Source: Acanthococcus lagerstroemiae (Eukaryota; Arthropoda; Insecta; Hemiptera; Eriococcidae). From it: 64,000 nt of DNA. Position 1 is the stretch's first letter, and every line of letters starts with the position of its first letter. This document shows positions 43,928-56,401 of this stretch, one piece after another. The notes beneath the pieces were generated by a model. It saw nothing but the letters and a program-made list of their open reading frames with translations. It was not told the origin of the DNA and searched no databases. The position numbers and the translations under genes are program-made. Location: the NCBI GenBank assembly GCA_031841125.1, contig CM063109.1:65106914-65170913 (forward strand), written 5' to 3'.

Positions 43928-44290
43928 TCAGCCTTCACTCCTCGTCTTGGTACGTATGACGACACAGGAAGGTGGTGACTGAGGGTCCGCAGCAGCTGTA
44001 GCTGCTCTAGGATGGTGCAGGTTATTGTGTCTGGTGTGGGCCGAGCTTTGTCCGTCAGCCCTCTGCCTAGACCACTTTGTCTGCATCTTCTTCTTCATGA
44101 TGGTCAAGACAAAGGCCGACATCCGGTTCCTTCCGCTTCCACTCTTCAACATTTCCCGAACCAAGATGTCCGGTGCGAAACGGCTGATTACGCCGTCGCT
44201 ATCGTTCATGTTGCTGCCGGGATCGATCGCTGTTGCCATTTCGCGTCTCTCCTGCTCCCAGGCCTCACACTCACACAGGGTGTAACCTCA
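43928..44290 (-). pseudogene. C-terminal fragment of a non-LTR retrotransposon ORF2 (family L3)
   Basis: The minus strand reads CECEAWEQERREM, then APDILVREML and MSAFVLTIMKKKMQTKW, ending at a stop at 43928. The order Cys...CxAW-ExxRR followed by a VxxML...F...IM.KKE-like helix is the usual C-terminal end of R1-type LINE proteins, after the zinc cluster. Just upstream (44285-44300) SDTTE in another frame is where the expected His-containing part of the cluster should join, so a frameshift lies there. No RT or endonuclease remains, making this a strongly 5'-truncated copy. Confidence 0.75.
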
Positions 44291-44489
44291 GTGGTATCAG
44301 ACGTAATCATAAATAGGGTGGGGAGGTTTTTGGGGCTTCAGCTTCCTCCAAATGTGTTAAAAGTTCTCCCGAAAATTTTAAAGTTACGTATAGAGGGTAA
44401 AGCTACGCCTATACAAATTCAGCGAACTAAGCGAACTAAAATATGTTGAGCCCAACCCCCGCTCTTGGAAAGCATCTCAGGTAGGTCTG

Positions 44490-45800
44490 GAAAAAAAATT
44501 CAAGGTTAACGACTCAAAACTGCGTGACATTGTGATACTAATCACAACTCAGAAATCCAATTCAGAGAATTGTATGTCATCAGCTTCTCTCTCCCTCGTC
44601 AGTTTGGAATATTTCAAGAGGGGGATATGCATACACAATTCGGAATTTGTGGCAGAAAATTGCACGAAATGTGCGCAAAATTGTGACTCCACATACGATC
44701 TTAAAATCCAGTTGGAAGACTGGCGTCTGTCTCCAATTCAGATAAATACCATTTTTGATTATTATCTTAGTAGGGGATGAGACTGAAATTCGAGATTAAC
44801 GACTTGAAACTACGCTACGGATCCTGAAATCCAGTTTGGATGACTGCTTATTATCAGCCCATCCCCTGCCACAACATTTTGGTATATCTCGTGAGAGAAC
44901 AGAAGTGTTCATAGAAATGGTTCTCAGATTCATAAAATAGCATCAAATTATGATTACAAAATAGCGCCAAATTATGACACCGCTTAGGACTCGAGACCCA
45001 AACTTGGAGGAGTGCCTTTCAGCTACGTTTTCTTTTTCCTTCTTCTCTCCCTCCTTACTGAATCTTAGAATGTTTCTAGGGGTGTAGAAGCACGAATAGT
45101 GAGTACAATTTGGGAGGTTGTTGTAAGCTCGTCTTCTTCCCAGTTTTATCAGTGGATTGGTAAAATTTGAGAATAACGGCACAAAACGGTATCGTAATAT
45201 TAAAAAAAAAAATCAGAATACTGATATTTAACTTCGGAGGGGAGGAAACCTCATAGTCTTCCTCTCTGCTTTTCTCTTGAACCTAACCAACAATTTAAAA
45301 TAAGCCTAACCCAATCTGAGGACAACTTGTGTTGAATTTCTTGATTCTGCAATCACATGTGTACTTAAAACATAGCCACTCTTATTCGGCCACTCTCTAG
45401 ATTTATGTACGAGTACATTGATTTTACAAGGAAGAAGGGTACTAAACTTAAGGTTGATGCTGCAAATTCTCAACCATGACATCATTGACGACCCTCAAAA
45501 TTCCATTTCGAGGCTGGCATGTCTTTTGCTCCCCTCCCCCAAACACCCACTCGGAATATCGTGAAAACAGGAGCGCTTAAAATCCAAAGTTGAAAATCGA
45601 TAACACAAGATTGCAAAAAATAAGCACAAAATTACAATTTCATTTACAATCCTGAAACCTAATTTAGGGGATAGCATATTTCCAGGCATCCACCCCCTTC
45701 TCACAATTTTTTGTGTATCTTGGAACGACGTGGACACGGAATTCGAGATTAGCGTCACAAACTTTCACAAAATTAGCTCAGAGTAATGGCATTCACTGTC
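44490..45800. repeat. Degenerate array, about 285-bp period, 4-5 units
   Basis: A block reading roughly GA(A)TTCGAGATTAACG-AC--(C/G)AAACT occurs near 44502, 44792, 45169, 45450 and 45742 (spacings 290, 377, 281, 292). Each is followed by related words: GAAATCCA(A/G)TTTGGA, a C-rich CCCCTCCCC-like tract, and GGAATAT(T/C)(T/G)(C/T)G. Units are strongly diverged, so this is an old tandem or segmentally duplicated repeat. The spacing of 377 suggests an insertion in one unit. Confidence 0.5.
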
Positions 45801-46100
45801 GACCCTGAAGTCGTAGGTGTGGTTTAGCATGGTTTCACCCTGTACCCCCCCTTCCACAACTGTGATAATTGTGAAATATTTTTGGCGAAACACCTTAAAT
45901 TCGACGTTGTGGAAGACCTCCTCCAGTAGGCAACTAAGAAGATTTTGGCATAGAGGGTCTCCCTATTTTACACTTCTTTTGATTTCGAAGTATTGTCCCA
46001 TTTTATCCAGACGTACCCTCCCCTTTGAATTTCTCTATATTTTGACATTTTCATGTCTACTTTGGCGCACAAATGGGGAAAACGTTACATTTGAGGAGGA

Positions 46101-46139
46101 ACGAAAAGGAATAACGAAAAGGAGTAACGAAAAGGAATT
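46101..46139. repeat. Three tandem copies of a 13-14-bp unit
   Basis: AACGAAAAGGAAT, AACGAAAAGGAGT and AACGAAAAGGAATT follow one another directly. Minor short tandem repeat. Confidence 0.85.
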
Positions 46140-46144
46140 ATGAT

Positions 46145-47450
46145 TTCCATGGAAATTTATTTTTATTCCAGCCATGGGTATAACACAAAGAGGAAAATTT
46201 CATATTATTCTTATCACCTTCCTCGGAACAGCTTCCAGAGAGTTTCCCATGGTGCCGGGCGCGAAATCAAATCAAAAACTCTTTGAAAGTCAATCAGCAG
46301 TATATTCAAGGTTTGATTAAATTATTTTCAGGCTCATTTATCATATTCGCAGAAAATTTTTTCATGCCGTGATAATTCAATTATGCCTTGAATTTATTAT
46401 TTCAGCCGTGCAATTTTCTTGATGTGATGTGATTTTCCGATAATGACGGAATTTTATAAAATTTGTGTGCAAAATATTCTTTATACGTGCTGAAATCTTT
46501 TTTTTACTGTGAGTTAGTCTTCTTCCTGATGGGCGATTAAATGGTACCCTAAAATAAAAATTGCATACGTTGGTTGTATTTGCTTCATCTTCTCCTCCTA
46601 TGTAAGTCGAGTTTAGGTGATGAAATGTTTGCTGACCGATCCTTGCGTAAATTCTGTGTTAAACATTAGAACCGAGAGAGGGCCGCCTTAAAATTATTTG
46701 AAATTTCTGAAAACGAAAAAACTTAGAAGGACTGCCAGGTCGAGATTTGAACATTTTCAAAAGAGACCCCCTCATGGGTATCATGTTTCGATGTTAGGTC
46801 GTTAAGTTTGTATTCGGTATTATTTTATTATTTTGACGCAACTTGAAAATTGAACTGTGTACACGAGTGAAGTAGTGCAGAACGGAAAAACCAGACGCCG
46901 ATTCACCTTACCGATCGTCACGTGATGAAATATTGAGAAATTGCGATTTTATGGCGACCAGAGCCCCGCTGATTATATCTGTCACTCGTATAATCACTTA
47001 GCGTCTACCAAATTTCTGAAAATTGGACTTAATGCGCGGGTTACTCGACAGCAGACGATATTTATGATAGTGTAATTATTTGTTTTTATTTTTAAAATTG
47101 CGTCGTCATAAATCACAACTAATTTTTACGTCGCTTGTATTCATTGTCGGCGCGGCACGACTCGCAGAAATTATGGCGATAATTTTTCACGGAACGGGGG
47201 TGTAATCGTTAATTTTGAAGGTTATAATTGATAATCGTGTTCGCTGCCTGAAAATGTTCCATCAGCCTCGTATGTGTTTTGACTGAAAATTCTTCATCCT
47301 TATCCGCTGTAATGCGTGTCCGTACATCAGCCGTCCGCGTGTGTCATAGACGGTCACGTAATTACTCGGATTAAGTATCGAATGATCGTTTTCAATCTCT
47401 AATCAGTCATACTCGCAAAACGGTACATGTGTCGATTCGGGAAATAGTGA
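46145..47450. other. Single-copy region without recognised genes
   Basis: No transposon family recognised. From 46850 to 47430 CpG is relatively frequent (CGTCGTCATAAATC, CATTGTCGGCGCGGCACGACTCG). No open frame with motifs. Possibly non-coding conserved DNA. Confidence 0.3.
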
Positions 47451-47454
47451 GGGC

Positions 47455-48660
47455 GATATTTGAAAATTCTTGATATCGATATTTCTCATTTTAGTATCGA
47501 TATTGGTTCGATATCTCTAAATTTTAATATTTCGATATTTTATCGGTACTTTGCCATTAATATTGCTTTTTAATAATGGCAGTATTTAAAAATTTATACA
47601 ATCGATGTTTTTATTTAGATATCGATATTGGTTCGATATTTTTGAATATTGATATTTTGTATTTTATCCATGTTTTGAATACTATGCCATTACTGTTGCT
47701 CTTTAGTGATGGCGATATTTGGAGATGTTTGATTTCTTATTTTAATATCGATATTAGTTCTGAATATACATATTCCCCACAACCATTACTGCATCTGCAG
47801 AAACACTCGGTATGAATGCTGTATCGCAGCATCTTTTGTGGGTGGCAAAGCGCATGGCTGGCTTTCGTCCTTGAAGCTGATTTCATAAAGTACCTGTAGT
47901 TGTGAACAAAATTGAATAAAATATGTACATTAGAACTGCCTCGATATTTTATCGATGTTTTATCACCATTATTGCTTTTTAATAATGGTAAAATTGAAAA
48001 AAATTTAATATCAACAATATCGATATTTCCTATTTTACTTTCAATATAAATTCGATATTTTTGAATATTGATATTTCGTATTTTATGGATATTTTGCCAT
48101 CACTATTGTTCTTTAGTGATGGTGATATATAAAAACTGTTTATATCAATAATATCAATATTTCTCATTTTAGTATCGATATTGTACCATCATTATTACTT
48201 TTTGTAATGGTAACACTAAAAAAATTTTTAATATCGATAGTATCGATATTTCCTATTTTAAAATCGATATTGATTTGATATTTTTGATTATTAATATTTT
48301 TTATTTTATTGATATTTTGCCATTACTATTACACTTCAGTGATGGTGATATTTGAAAATTTTTGATATCGATAATATCAATATTTCTCATTTTAGTATCG
48401 ATATTGTACCATCATTATTGCTTATTGTAATGGTAATATAAAAAAATTTTAATATTGATAGTATCGATATTTCCTATTTTAAAATCGATATTGATTTGAT
48501 ATTTTGTATTTTATTGATATTTGCTGTTACTATTACACTTTAGCGATGGTGATATTTGAAAATTTTTGACATCGATAATATCGATATTTCTTATCTTATT
48601 TCAATATTTTTGAATATCTATATTTTGTTATCACTATACAGAAACCAAATATCGCCATTT
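47455..48660. repeat. AT-rich ATCGATATT array, about 220-bp period, with small hairpins
   Basis: Words TATCGATATT, GATATTTTTGAATATTGATATTT and TTTATCGATATTTTGCC repeat throughout. Two related half-units alternate: CCAT boxes at 48104, 48188, 48321 and 48408 give spacings 84, 133 and 87, and the full unit is near 217-220 bp. Most half-units hold an inverted repeat such as CCATCACT...AGTGATGG (48098-48122, perfect) or GCCATTA...TAATGGC (47552). Looks like a degenerate satellite or a MITE interior. Confidence 0.7.
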
Positions 48661-51290
48661 TTTCTTCATGATGGCACGCACACAGCCATATAGTCTGATT
48701 AGAGAAATTTCCGATTTCTATTTTTGTTGTTGTAGCGCTAGGTGCTTTTGAGGATTATGTGCCACATAATTTGCGGGATTCAGCGGTAGGATGTCAGGGT
48801 AGTTGCTGGAGGAACCCGGACTAGATGTGGGAGGACTGAAAATATAGGAGGTCGGGTAGCGAAATGGAAGTTTTAGTTAGTTCTGAAGAGGATCGGAAGT
48901 CAGGCAGAAGAGGAGTATGTAAGACACAGTAACTGGGTATTCAGAATGGAAGAAAGAACAGGTGGGAGCTTTAGGCTCGACAGAAGAAAAAAGTGGGTCA
49001 ATCTGCTATGACCTACTCTGAAGCAAGCGAGGATAGATTTAATTCTGCCGGAAGAAGATGAATTAGGCAGGAGAGCCAGCGCTGATGGTTTTATAGGAAG
49101 AAGCTTCGAGGGTATAAGGATCATTTTTCCTGCCACTGTGTAAGGATCATATCCCGGAGATGCATTTTATCTTACAGTGAGAGTGATTAGAAGAGATCAG
49201 CTGTTGGGAAGAGAGTTCCTTGCAGTAGCATAAATATTTAAACCCGGATGAACTTACTTGAAAATGTCGAGCGTCAGTTTGTTTTCGTAGCTACACATTT
49301 TTAAATTTTTTATTTATTTTTTATTAGCACAACCAGTGCGGTGATGATTCAGTAACACCTCTCGTCTCGCACTATCCTTTCGTTTGATAACAAAAGCCTT
49401 GATAAGGTGAGGAAGTTTGATATACGGCAGAAAAGGTAAGTTCATGGAGTATCCGCTGCTGAGGAATTAAAAAAAAAAGTGTCAAGATTTACTGTGCGAA
49501 TACTCTGGAGAAACTCATGTTCTTGACTGGTATGAGCGTTGTCAAACTTGGGGAGAAGGTAAGAAATTTGCAGACGGGCAAGCTCTTTTTCAGAAGAAAC
49601 ATGACTTCCCGTCTTTCTCTGAGCAAGGTAACGCATTTGTGAGGCATTCTATGAAAACGTACCGTATGTCGGAAAAGCGAATTTCGACCTACTGCACGAA
49701 ACGTATTTTCAAATCGGAAATTCAGTTTTTCGAATTTGAACGGAAACTGCTTTTGGACAGACGTGGCGGCGAGTTGTTAATTTAATTCGATATTGAAGTG
49801 TAAGCTACTTCAGTTCTATTCTGACCTAATTTTCATGTATTTTTCTGTTTTACAACTTTAAATGCATTTTTCTCAAAATTAAGATTTCACACCTCACACT
49901 TGAGTTGCTTCCATTTCAGTCTGTATCGAAGTGAGAGACTTAATTTTAATTCTGAAATGCAGGTACATTTATGCTTCATCGGAGTCCACCAAAAACTCAA
50001 AAACAAGTTCTTCGACATATGTTACCTTTTCATATAGCGCCTCACATTTATTGGAAAATTCAGGTGGGACAGATGGTCCATTTGCACATTAGCAGTGTTA
50101 CCAGTATGCCTCATACAACTATTAAACTAGACAACTAGAGTAAATGAATCCTTGTAATACGAAGCGCTAGGAAGCGCCAGAGCACTTGGCTGAAAAGAGC
50201 GCCTGAAAAAATTTAATACAATAAAGTATCTTGCAGGTTGTAAAAGTTACCTAAGTTGTGAAAAAATTATCTCCTGATTTTTTGACAATACAATCGTGGA
50301 AATCTTTTTTTCCCCCTAATATCCCACAGTCCTGTACAGTTAATTTTTTTTTCCTTCTTTAAGCGAAGCCATTGGGTTTTTTTTCGGTTAAATTAAAAGA
50401 TCTTTTATAGTGCTTGTCTGTTGGAATATTATTGCAAATGGTTTTTGCTCCTCGACCCTGAAATTTTTCCGGTTTGCAAATTCAACCCCATCCCCGCCCT
50501 CTCCTGAGAAACCGCTTCTATAGATTCGTGTATACTTACTACTATGATAATTTACTTGAAATGAATTATAACTCTGAAAAATGTGTCAACTGCATTACTG
50601 TTTATTTTTATTAGATAACTTTGTTGCTTTTTAAATTGATACTGCTGCAAGCTGCTTTTTCAGTCTTTGAAAATTTTATTCGTATCACGTTGTACATTTT
50701 ATTTTTACAATTTTCTCAGACCATATAATTAATTTTATTCTTTTTTATAATACTACTTTTCTTACTTGAACAATTTAAATGAAGTTGGACGACCGAATTA
50801 AGCGTCAATGTCTTGTTCTCATTTTTTTGTTTTATTTTAAAGTTATACATAAATGAGCGGAAATCGGTTACGTGGGAAAAAGTTTTTTATTAAGAGAGTT
50901 GTGTATTTTCAAACATCGAACTGAAGAAATCTGTTGACCGCCAAAAAATTGTTCAGTTTCTTCAATTTACTATTCCTCGTGTGGAATAATAAATTTACTT
51001 GATTGTCCTCGTATTATTCTCAATTTCTTTCTCCCTCTTGTGAACGATGTGATCTGGAATCAATAGTGTCAAATGTACATGTAAATGCCAGCGCTGTATT
51101 TAGATGGAATGTGCCTGAGGGAAATAATTATAAAGTGCTGTTTCCCCAGCCTTCAAAAAATATATTTTTCATTCTTTCTTCCTGTTTCTCTTTTCTCTGT
51201 TTTTATTTTCTCTCGTACGTATTTTATCCTGAATTCCCAAATGTCTTTTTCCAGCAGAGTGCCCTAGAATTTTTCTCTCTTTACCCATCG
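48661..51290. other. Gene-free region
   Basis: No recognised gene, SINE or TIR pair. Short frames at 48900-49136 and 49442-49636 lack motifs. The section 49,800-51,000 is plain AT-rich sequence. A partial hAT-like terminus (GCAGTGTTACCAG) lies at 50093 without a partner. Confidence 0.35.
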
Positions 51291-51294
51291 TATG

Positions 51295-52210
51295 TATTCA
51301 AGTCTTCGAAGATTCTTTTAAAGATTAAGACTTGAATACTCGTTTCAGACTCTTCCAGACTTGTCTTGGTTTTTCAAGACGTCTTTAAGATCTGCTAAGA
51401 CTCGTTAAAGTCTTTTTCAAATCTATTTAAGATGCTTTAGGATTTTCTATTGCAAGTCAAAGCTTACTGAGGATTTTTACAACTGGCTTGAGACATTTTG
51501 AGATTTTTTAAAAGTCTTCCATGTTTCTTCTAGATTCCTTAAGATTCTGCCCGACTTTCTTAAAACTCTATAGGATTCTTCACGACGTCTTTAACTTACT
51601 TAAAACTATACGCGCTGACTCTAATTAGTTTGAGGCCTTCGCCTTTAAAACCTGGTTGCGACTTTATAAAATTATTCCAATTTGCATACAACTGGTTATG
51701 ACTCGTTCGGGTTATAAGATTCTTCAGTACTCTTTTAGACTTCAGGACTCTTTCACACTTATTTAGGACTTTTCGAGATTCTTCAAAACTCTTTTAACCC
51801 TATTTAAAGCTTTTCAAAATACGTTTCAGACGTATCTGAATTTTTTTATCGTTACTAAAGTATCATTTATTTTATGAAGTCGAATTCTTTGCCCAAAGAC
51901 ATTACTTCAGTGAGTTAATAAAAGGTGATACTTTATTTACAAGAAATATTATATTTCACTGATGATTCACTGAAAAATTAATTTGATGCTCCGGACTTTG
52001 TTGAAGACTTTCCAAGGCTCGTCTAAGATTCTTCAGTATCTTGTTATTTACTTTTTAGTACTCTTCCAGCCATTTTTGTCCTATTTTTAAAGCTTCCTGA
52101 CTTGTTCCAGAATTGTTAAGATTCTTCAAGTTTCGTTCGATTACGCATTTCAAAATAATAAAACGTATCAAATTTGTTTGGGTTTGTTCGAATCTTGTTC
52201 AAGACTTCTC
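51295..52210. repeat. Degenerate AAGACT(C/T)TT-type short tandem array
   Basis: AAGACTTGA, CCAGACTTGTCTT, CTAAGACTCG, AGACTTCAGGACTC and TTCAAAACTCTTTTAA recur at roughly 10-25-bp spacing for over 900 bp. Individual units are too diverged to define a consensus by eye, but the density of (A)GACT(C/T)(T)T words is far above the flanks. It fits an old microsatellite or minisatellite. Confidence 0.5.
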
Positions 52211-52596
52211 AAAACTAGTGCCGTATTTAAGGGAATTTCTTCATTTTTTCTTTTCGTTTTTTTAATTCTGTTTTTCTGTCTGCATTTATTTGTCTCTTCT
52301 TTCCTTTCTGTTTGCTTTCCTTCTCATTTCTATGTCTTGATTCATATTCGTATTGTTAGTTCATTTTTTTAGGCACTTCTCTTCAGTTAAGCTTATTCGG
52401 AACAGTGTTTTCAAATTTTTAACCCTCGTGTAAATCGTACACTATGAATAGAATTATCTCAAAGTAACTGAGTGATAGAAATGCTAAGTAGTCCAAAGAC
52501 ACTTTTGTCGAATTGCTGAGGGTTTCAGAACGTACTGCTTGTCAGTGACGCCTTCAGAATTCAGTTTATTGTGTTGTGAGCATTTTTAATAATTAT

Positions 52597-52930
52597 AATA
52601 ATATGAATATGAATATGAATTTATTTACTTCCCCTACCAACAGCCGCGAAGGCCAATTACAGGCAGGGGGGAAAACAAAAGCACAGTACAGTTACAAGGA
52701 ACTACAATAGAACAAATTTTTGAATCCACACACCACATCGTCTTAAAACACACGCCCGCACATGCCAGCATTCTATTCAACCCAGGAATAGCCCCATTCC
52801 ATTGAACACCCGCCTTCACCTCCAACACAATCACAATCCCTCACACTCACACAATCTGTCACGTCATGCGGTGCTCCCTCTGTCCTCTCCCTGCCCTTTC
52901 AGGTGATCTAGTCTAAGCAAACTGTTCATC
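52597..52930 (-). mobile_element. LINE 3' end with hexamer tail, minus strand
   Basis: On the minus strand the sequence runs through GGCAGGGAGAGGACAGAGG, TTGTAACTGTACTGTGC and TAATTGGCCTTCGCGGCTGTTGG, then AAGTAAATAAATTCATATTCATATTCATATTATT. That is a 3' UTR-like segment ending in a (TTCATA)n simple tail. Many LINEs end with NTAATTGGCC...TGTTGG and a short tandem tail. No coding part is recognised, so the family is unassigned. Confidence 0.5.
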
Positions 52931-53604
52931 GGCGAATGGATTTGAAAATTCCCCGAAGTCGGGACCTGGAGTCAGGATCTAGAAGGTCGACGGTGGAATT
53001 CATCTCGAGCAGATCATTAGCCTGTCATAGCCTCCATGCCTTTAAATAACAGCTTATACTAATACTCATGATATTTTTTCATAAACGAAGTCCTCTAGAT
53101 TTTACTGGACTTCATAATGTTGACTACCTCCCTCTCCCACCTCTAAAGTAAAATGGCAGTCGTCATACTGCCCACTGAATGTTGATTAGCCCAGGTACCC
53201 TGAACACCTAAGAAACATTGACAACAACGGCCGCAAGATGGCGTATTGGGCATCTGATGAATTATGCCCATGCTATCCGATTAAATTATACTCTCCGTTA
53301 TACAGTCTTGTTGACTTCGAAAGGATGCAGTGGGTGCTAAACTGTTCTATAAGGTCCACTTAGCTCCCCCAGAAAATGTCGAAAGTACGTTAAAAATTAT
53401 CTGGGACAGGATAGCCCTCTTAGTCCCTCTCTCCCTCCAATCTTACCACCAAAGTCCGCTTATGTGCAATCTATGATGATTCAGAGTTCGGAAAATCATC
53501 TTTGTTTAATTTTTGCTGGAAGTTGATATTAAAGCCTGTGAAAAATTTGGCTAAATCTGAGTATAAATACTCTTGGAAATCGTATGCTACAAATATATTA
53601 TAGT
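52931..53604. other. Unassigned spacer
   Basis: No recognised repeat or gene. AT content is average for the window. Confidence 0.3.
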
Positions 53605-54050
53605 CGCTGTGTCGCCAAGTGGTTATGTGCCCTCTTCACAATCCTTACGTCTCGGCTTCGGACCCCACTAACGCAGGAAAGCAAGTGATATTCGAATACC
53701 CCCACTAACATCCTAGCGAACGCAGCGACTACAGTATCAATCGAGATGGAAACATAGCACGTCCTGCAACTCCGCCAGTTCGAACGAATAAGGCATTACA
53801 ATCGCAAGGCGTGTTACCACCAGATCAGAAAGATTGGTACTGCGCGTGTGCACTTCGCGGATAGCTTACTCAACGTTGTCAAATCTGCGGCTAGTAAGCG
53901 AACTGCGGTTGCTCACTCTTCGACCCAGAGAAGCAAAACTGAAACACAACAAACTATGGGGAAAGTACTGGCAAACTACCCTGACTAACCCTACCCAAGA
54001 AAGCCGCGAGTCAGAAATCGCGATCACCAACATCTGACGTCCTGAAGAAA
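53605..54050 (+). mobile_element. tRNA-derived SINE, family S2, copy C
   Basis: Plus-strand copy with the head intact: GTCGCCAAGTGGTTATGTG is A-box-like and CTCGGCTTCGGACCCCA is B-box-like, at tRNA-like spacing. The body continues with GGGGGTATTCGA inverted (TCGAATACCCCC), CGAGATGGAAACATAGC, TTACCACCAGATCAGAAAGA and ends in GACGTCCTGAAGAAATG. It shares these blocks with copies at 35812 and 59800. No clear A-tail or target duplication survives. Confidence 0.8.
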
Positions 54051-54155
54051 TGCTGCCAATTTAAATAATGTACCAAGAAATTGAAAAAATGTTTAATGAC
54101 AAAGTATGCTTCTGAATCTGTAGCTCTTGAAAGCAAGACCTCGCGTATCTTTATA

Positions 54156-55059
54156 CATAAGCTGTCGCTAAGTAACTGAGACTAAAATTCGTACGGCTCA
54201 CCAACGCTACCTATCGGCGTTTCAATGCAGTAGGAGAATAATTTAGTTCATTGGGTATTGATTGAGACCACGTCGAGCTCATTTGATTGAAAACTCGCTG
54301 TTCAAGACCAATTTGAAAGAAACCATATGCGTTGACCCCTCCTGGTTTTTTAAAGATTTTTTTAAGTAAGGAAAAAAGCATACAATTGCAAAAATGTTTA
54401 TTAATCATCATCTTCATAAAGCGCCATTCATGGCTATACAGGCATCCATTTGTTCTTGCCATTTACCAAACATTTTCGCGTATTCCGCCGCCGATAACGA
54501 GGAGGAAAACATCTGCGCCGCGGTAATGACTTCTAAAAAAAATCACAATCCACTCCCCCCCCCTCGTTAGTCCTGACCTCGCCCCATGCGACTTTTGGTG
54601 TTTTCCTCAACTGAAGACAGCCTTATGCAATCGTCAATTCAACACGAATCAAGAAGTCATCACCATGGCGCAGATGTTTTTCTCCTCGTTACCGGCGACG
54701 GAATACGCGAAAACGTTTGATAAATGGCAAGAATGAATGGACGCCTGTACAGCCATGAATGGCGCTTGTTTTGAAAAAGATATTAGTGTACTTAATGAAG
54801 ATGATGAAAAATAAAAAAATTTTGTAATCGTATGTTTTTCTTTCCTTCTTTAAAAAAATCTTTAATGAACCTGGAGGAGTCAACGCATATGGTTTCTTTC
54901 AAATTGGTCTAGAACAGCGAGTTTTCAATCAAATGAGCTCGGCATTGTCTCAATCGATAGCTAGTGAACCAAATTATACCCCTACTGCGTTGAAACGCCG
55001 ATAGGTAGCATTGGTGGGCCGTACGAATTTTAGTCTCAGTTACTTAGCGACAGCCTATG
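54156..55059. mobile_element. Palindromic mariner-derived element, copy 1 (904 bp)
   Basis: Flanked by TA on both sides (54154-54155 and 55060-55061). Termini CATAAGCTGTCGCTAAGTAA and, inverted, CATAGGCTGTCGCTAAGTAA, and the inverted symmetry extends over about 370 bp per arm. Both arms include the C-terminal end of a mariner transposase, one per strand: the left arm on the minus strand (shorter) and the right arm on the plus strand (longer). The transposase N-terminus is absent, so this is a snapback MITE built from two mariner 3' ends. Confidence 0.9.
54569..54814 (+). pseudogene. Mariner transposase C-terminal fragment (long arm, copy 1)
   Basis: Reads SPDLAPCDFWCFPQLK, the block around the third catalytic Asp of mariner transposases (SPDLAP), then ITMAQMFFSSLPA, FDKWQE, an in-frame TGA, MDACTAMNGACFEKDI and a stop. 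The KWxE...C...NG-YFEK ending is the usual mariner C-terminus. The matching short arm on the minus strand (54412-54530) has CAA instead of TGA at the stop position. Confidence 0.85.
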
Positions 55060-55069
55060 TACTTTGATT

Positions 55070-56400
55070 CTGTTTCGATAAATTAACGAAAAATCAATGG
55101 TGTAAATTGCGAAGCCACCATTTATAAGACATATTGAAAACTCGAGACTGATTGAATGTTTTGCCGAATGGTTTCACATGCATGCTCCTAGGACACCCTG
55201 GAGCCTTCTCTATCTATACAGTCCAAGTCGAAGGGGTCAAGGCCTACGGCTAATCGAATTGACATGAAATGTCCCTTTTCGACTCAGTCGATGATCTAAA
55301 GAAGAATCTGAATGCTATGCCCCTGATCGTCACTTCGGTGTATAATACGCTGTCGAAATAATCACCAAATCAGTGTGATCGGTACAAACATCAGTGTAAG
55401 CAGATGGAGAAAGAAAAGAAGTGAAATTTCGGTTATTAATCAGTGAGGGATCATTTCACTTTCATCTCTTACGAATGCGAAATTAAGTATTTGCACGTAA
55501 TCGCATAGATACACAGGTTGTGTATAGACAGCCATAAAAATGTAATAAATTCTCATAGTTTGCCGGTATTCGCTCGGACTGACTTTCATTTTTACTTAGA
55601 AAGTATAACGTGTAAGAATATGGCACGAAATGCTTTTATACCTCGCATTCTCAAATTACCGGTAAAATGTTCGATTATTGAACATGCAGTATTGTCAGCT
55701 CCTTATCGAGTGACATTACTGTCGTAATGTGTCCCTTAGTATCGGGCTGGCGACCCTTTGGACCCTCAGTGAATTAGTTCCTGTGCCTCCCACAACGGAA
55801 ATAATTTTTCTTTTGAATGTGTAGTTTTTAGTGTTACGTGTGTCCTCCTGTCCTGTTTTATTTCCATGTGTTTTCACCCACAATTGTAACTCAAACCTTA
55901 TACTCCCAATTTTTATGATTATGGCTGTTATGCAAGCACATAGTGTTCATGAACTGGAGACTTTATGGTGTGATAGTATTTTTGCTGTCTGCTCAAACGA
56001 ATGCAATAAATCGAATTCAAATTTAGAGGCCTCGAGAATTGTTATTGAATTGGGAATGTAAATATAAACGTTTACCAAAAGTACAGTGGAGCATCAGTAT
56101 CGCAGAATGCTATATTTAATGAAATAAAAAATGATAATGCGAAAATACGTTCGGATCCGTAGATAAGTACAAACAACTTACAATAAGGTCACAAGAAAAA
56201 AATCATTACGTAGGTATTACATGTTATAGATTAGAGAGATTGGAGTTATGCAGTAGGATGCTTCACGGTTTTTTTTCGGAATTTTATGTATTTTTGTTAA
56301 TGTAAGAACACACCAGCCAGAACTTTTTTAATCAAGAATTCTTGAGGGGTTCTTAAACGGGGTTTATCATGGGATTTCTAAAGAGGAAGTTTGTACATTT
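55070..56400. other. Gene-free region
   Basis: No recognised repeat, TIR pair or domain. Frames at 55518-55727 and 55831-56061 lack motifs and splice context. Confidence 0.3.
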
Positions 56401-56401
56401 T

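Noticed and set aside
44012..44449. 145-codon plus-strand frame
   Set aside because: It is antisense to the LINE C-terminal fragment at 43928-44290; the coding motifs are on the minus strand.
47440..48660. CRISPR-like array
   Set aside because: Units are long, degenerate and lack unique spacers of constant length; the genome is eukaryotic.
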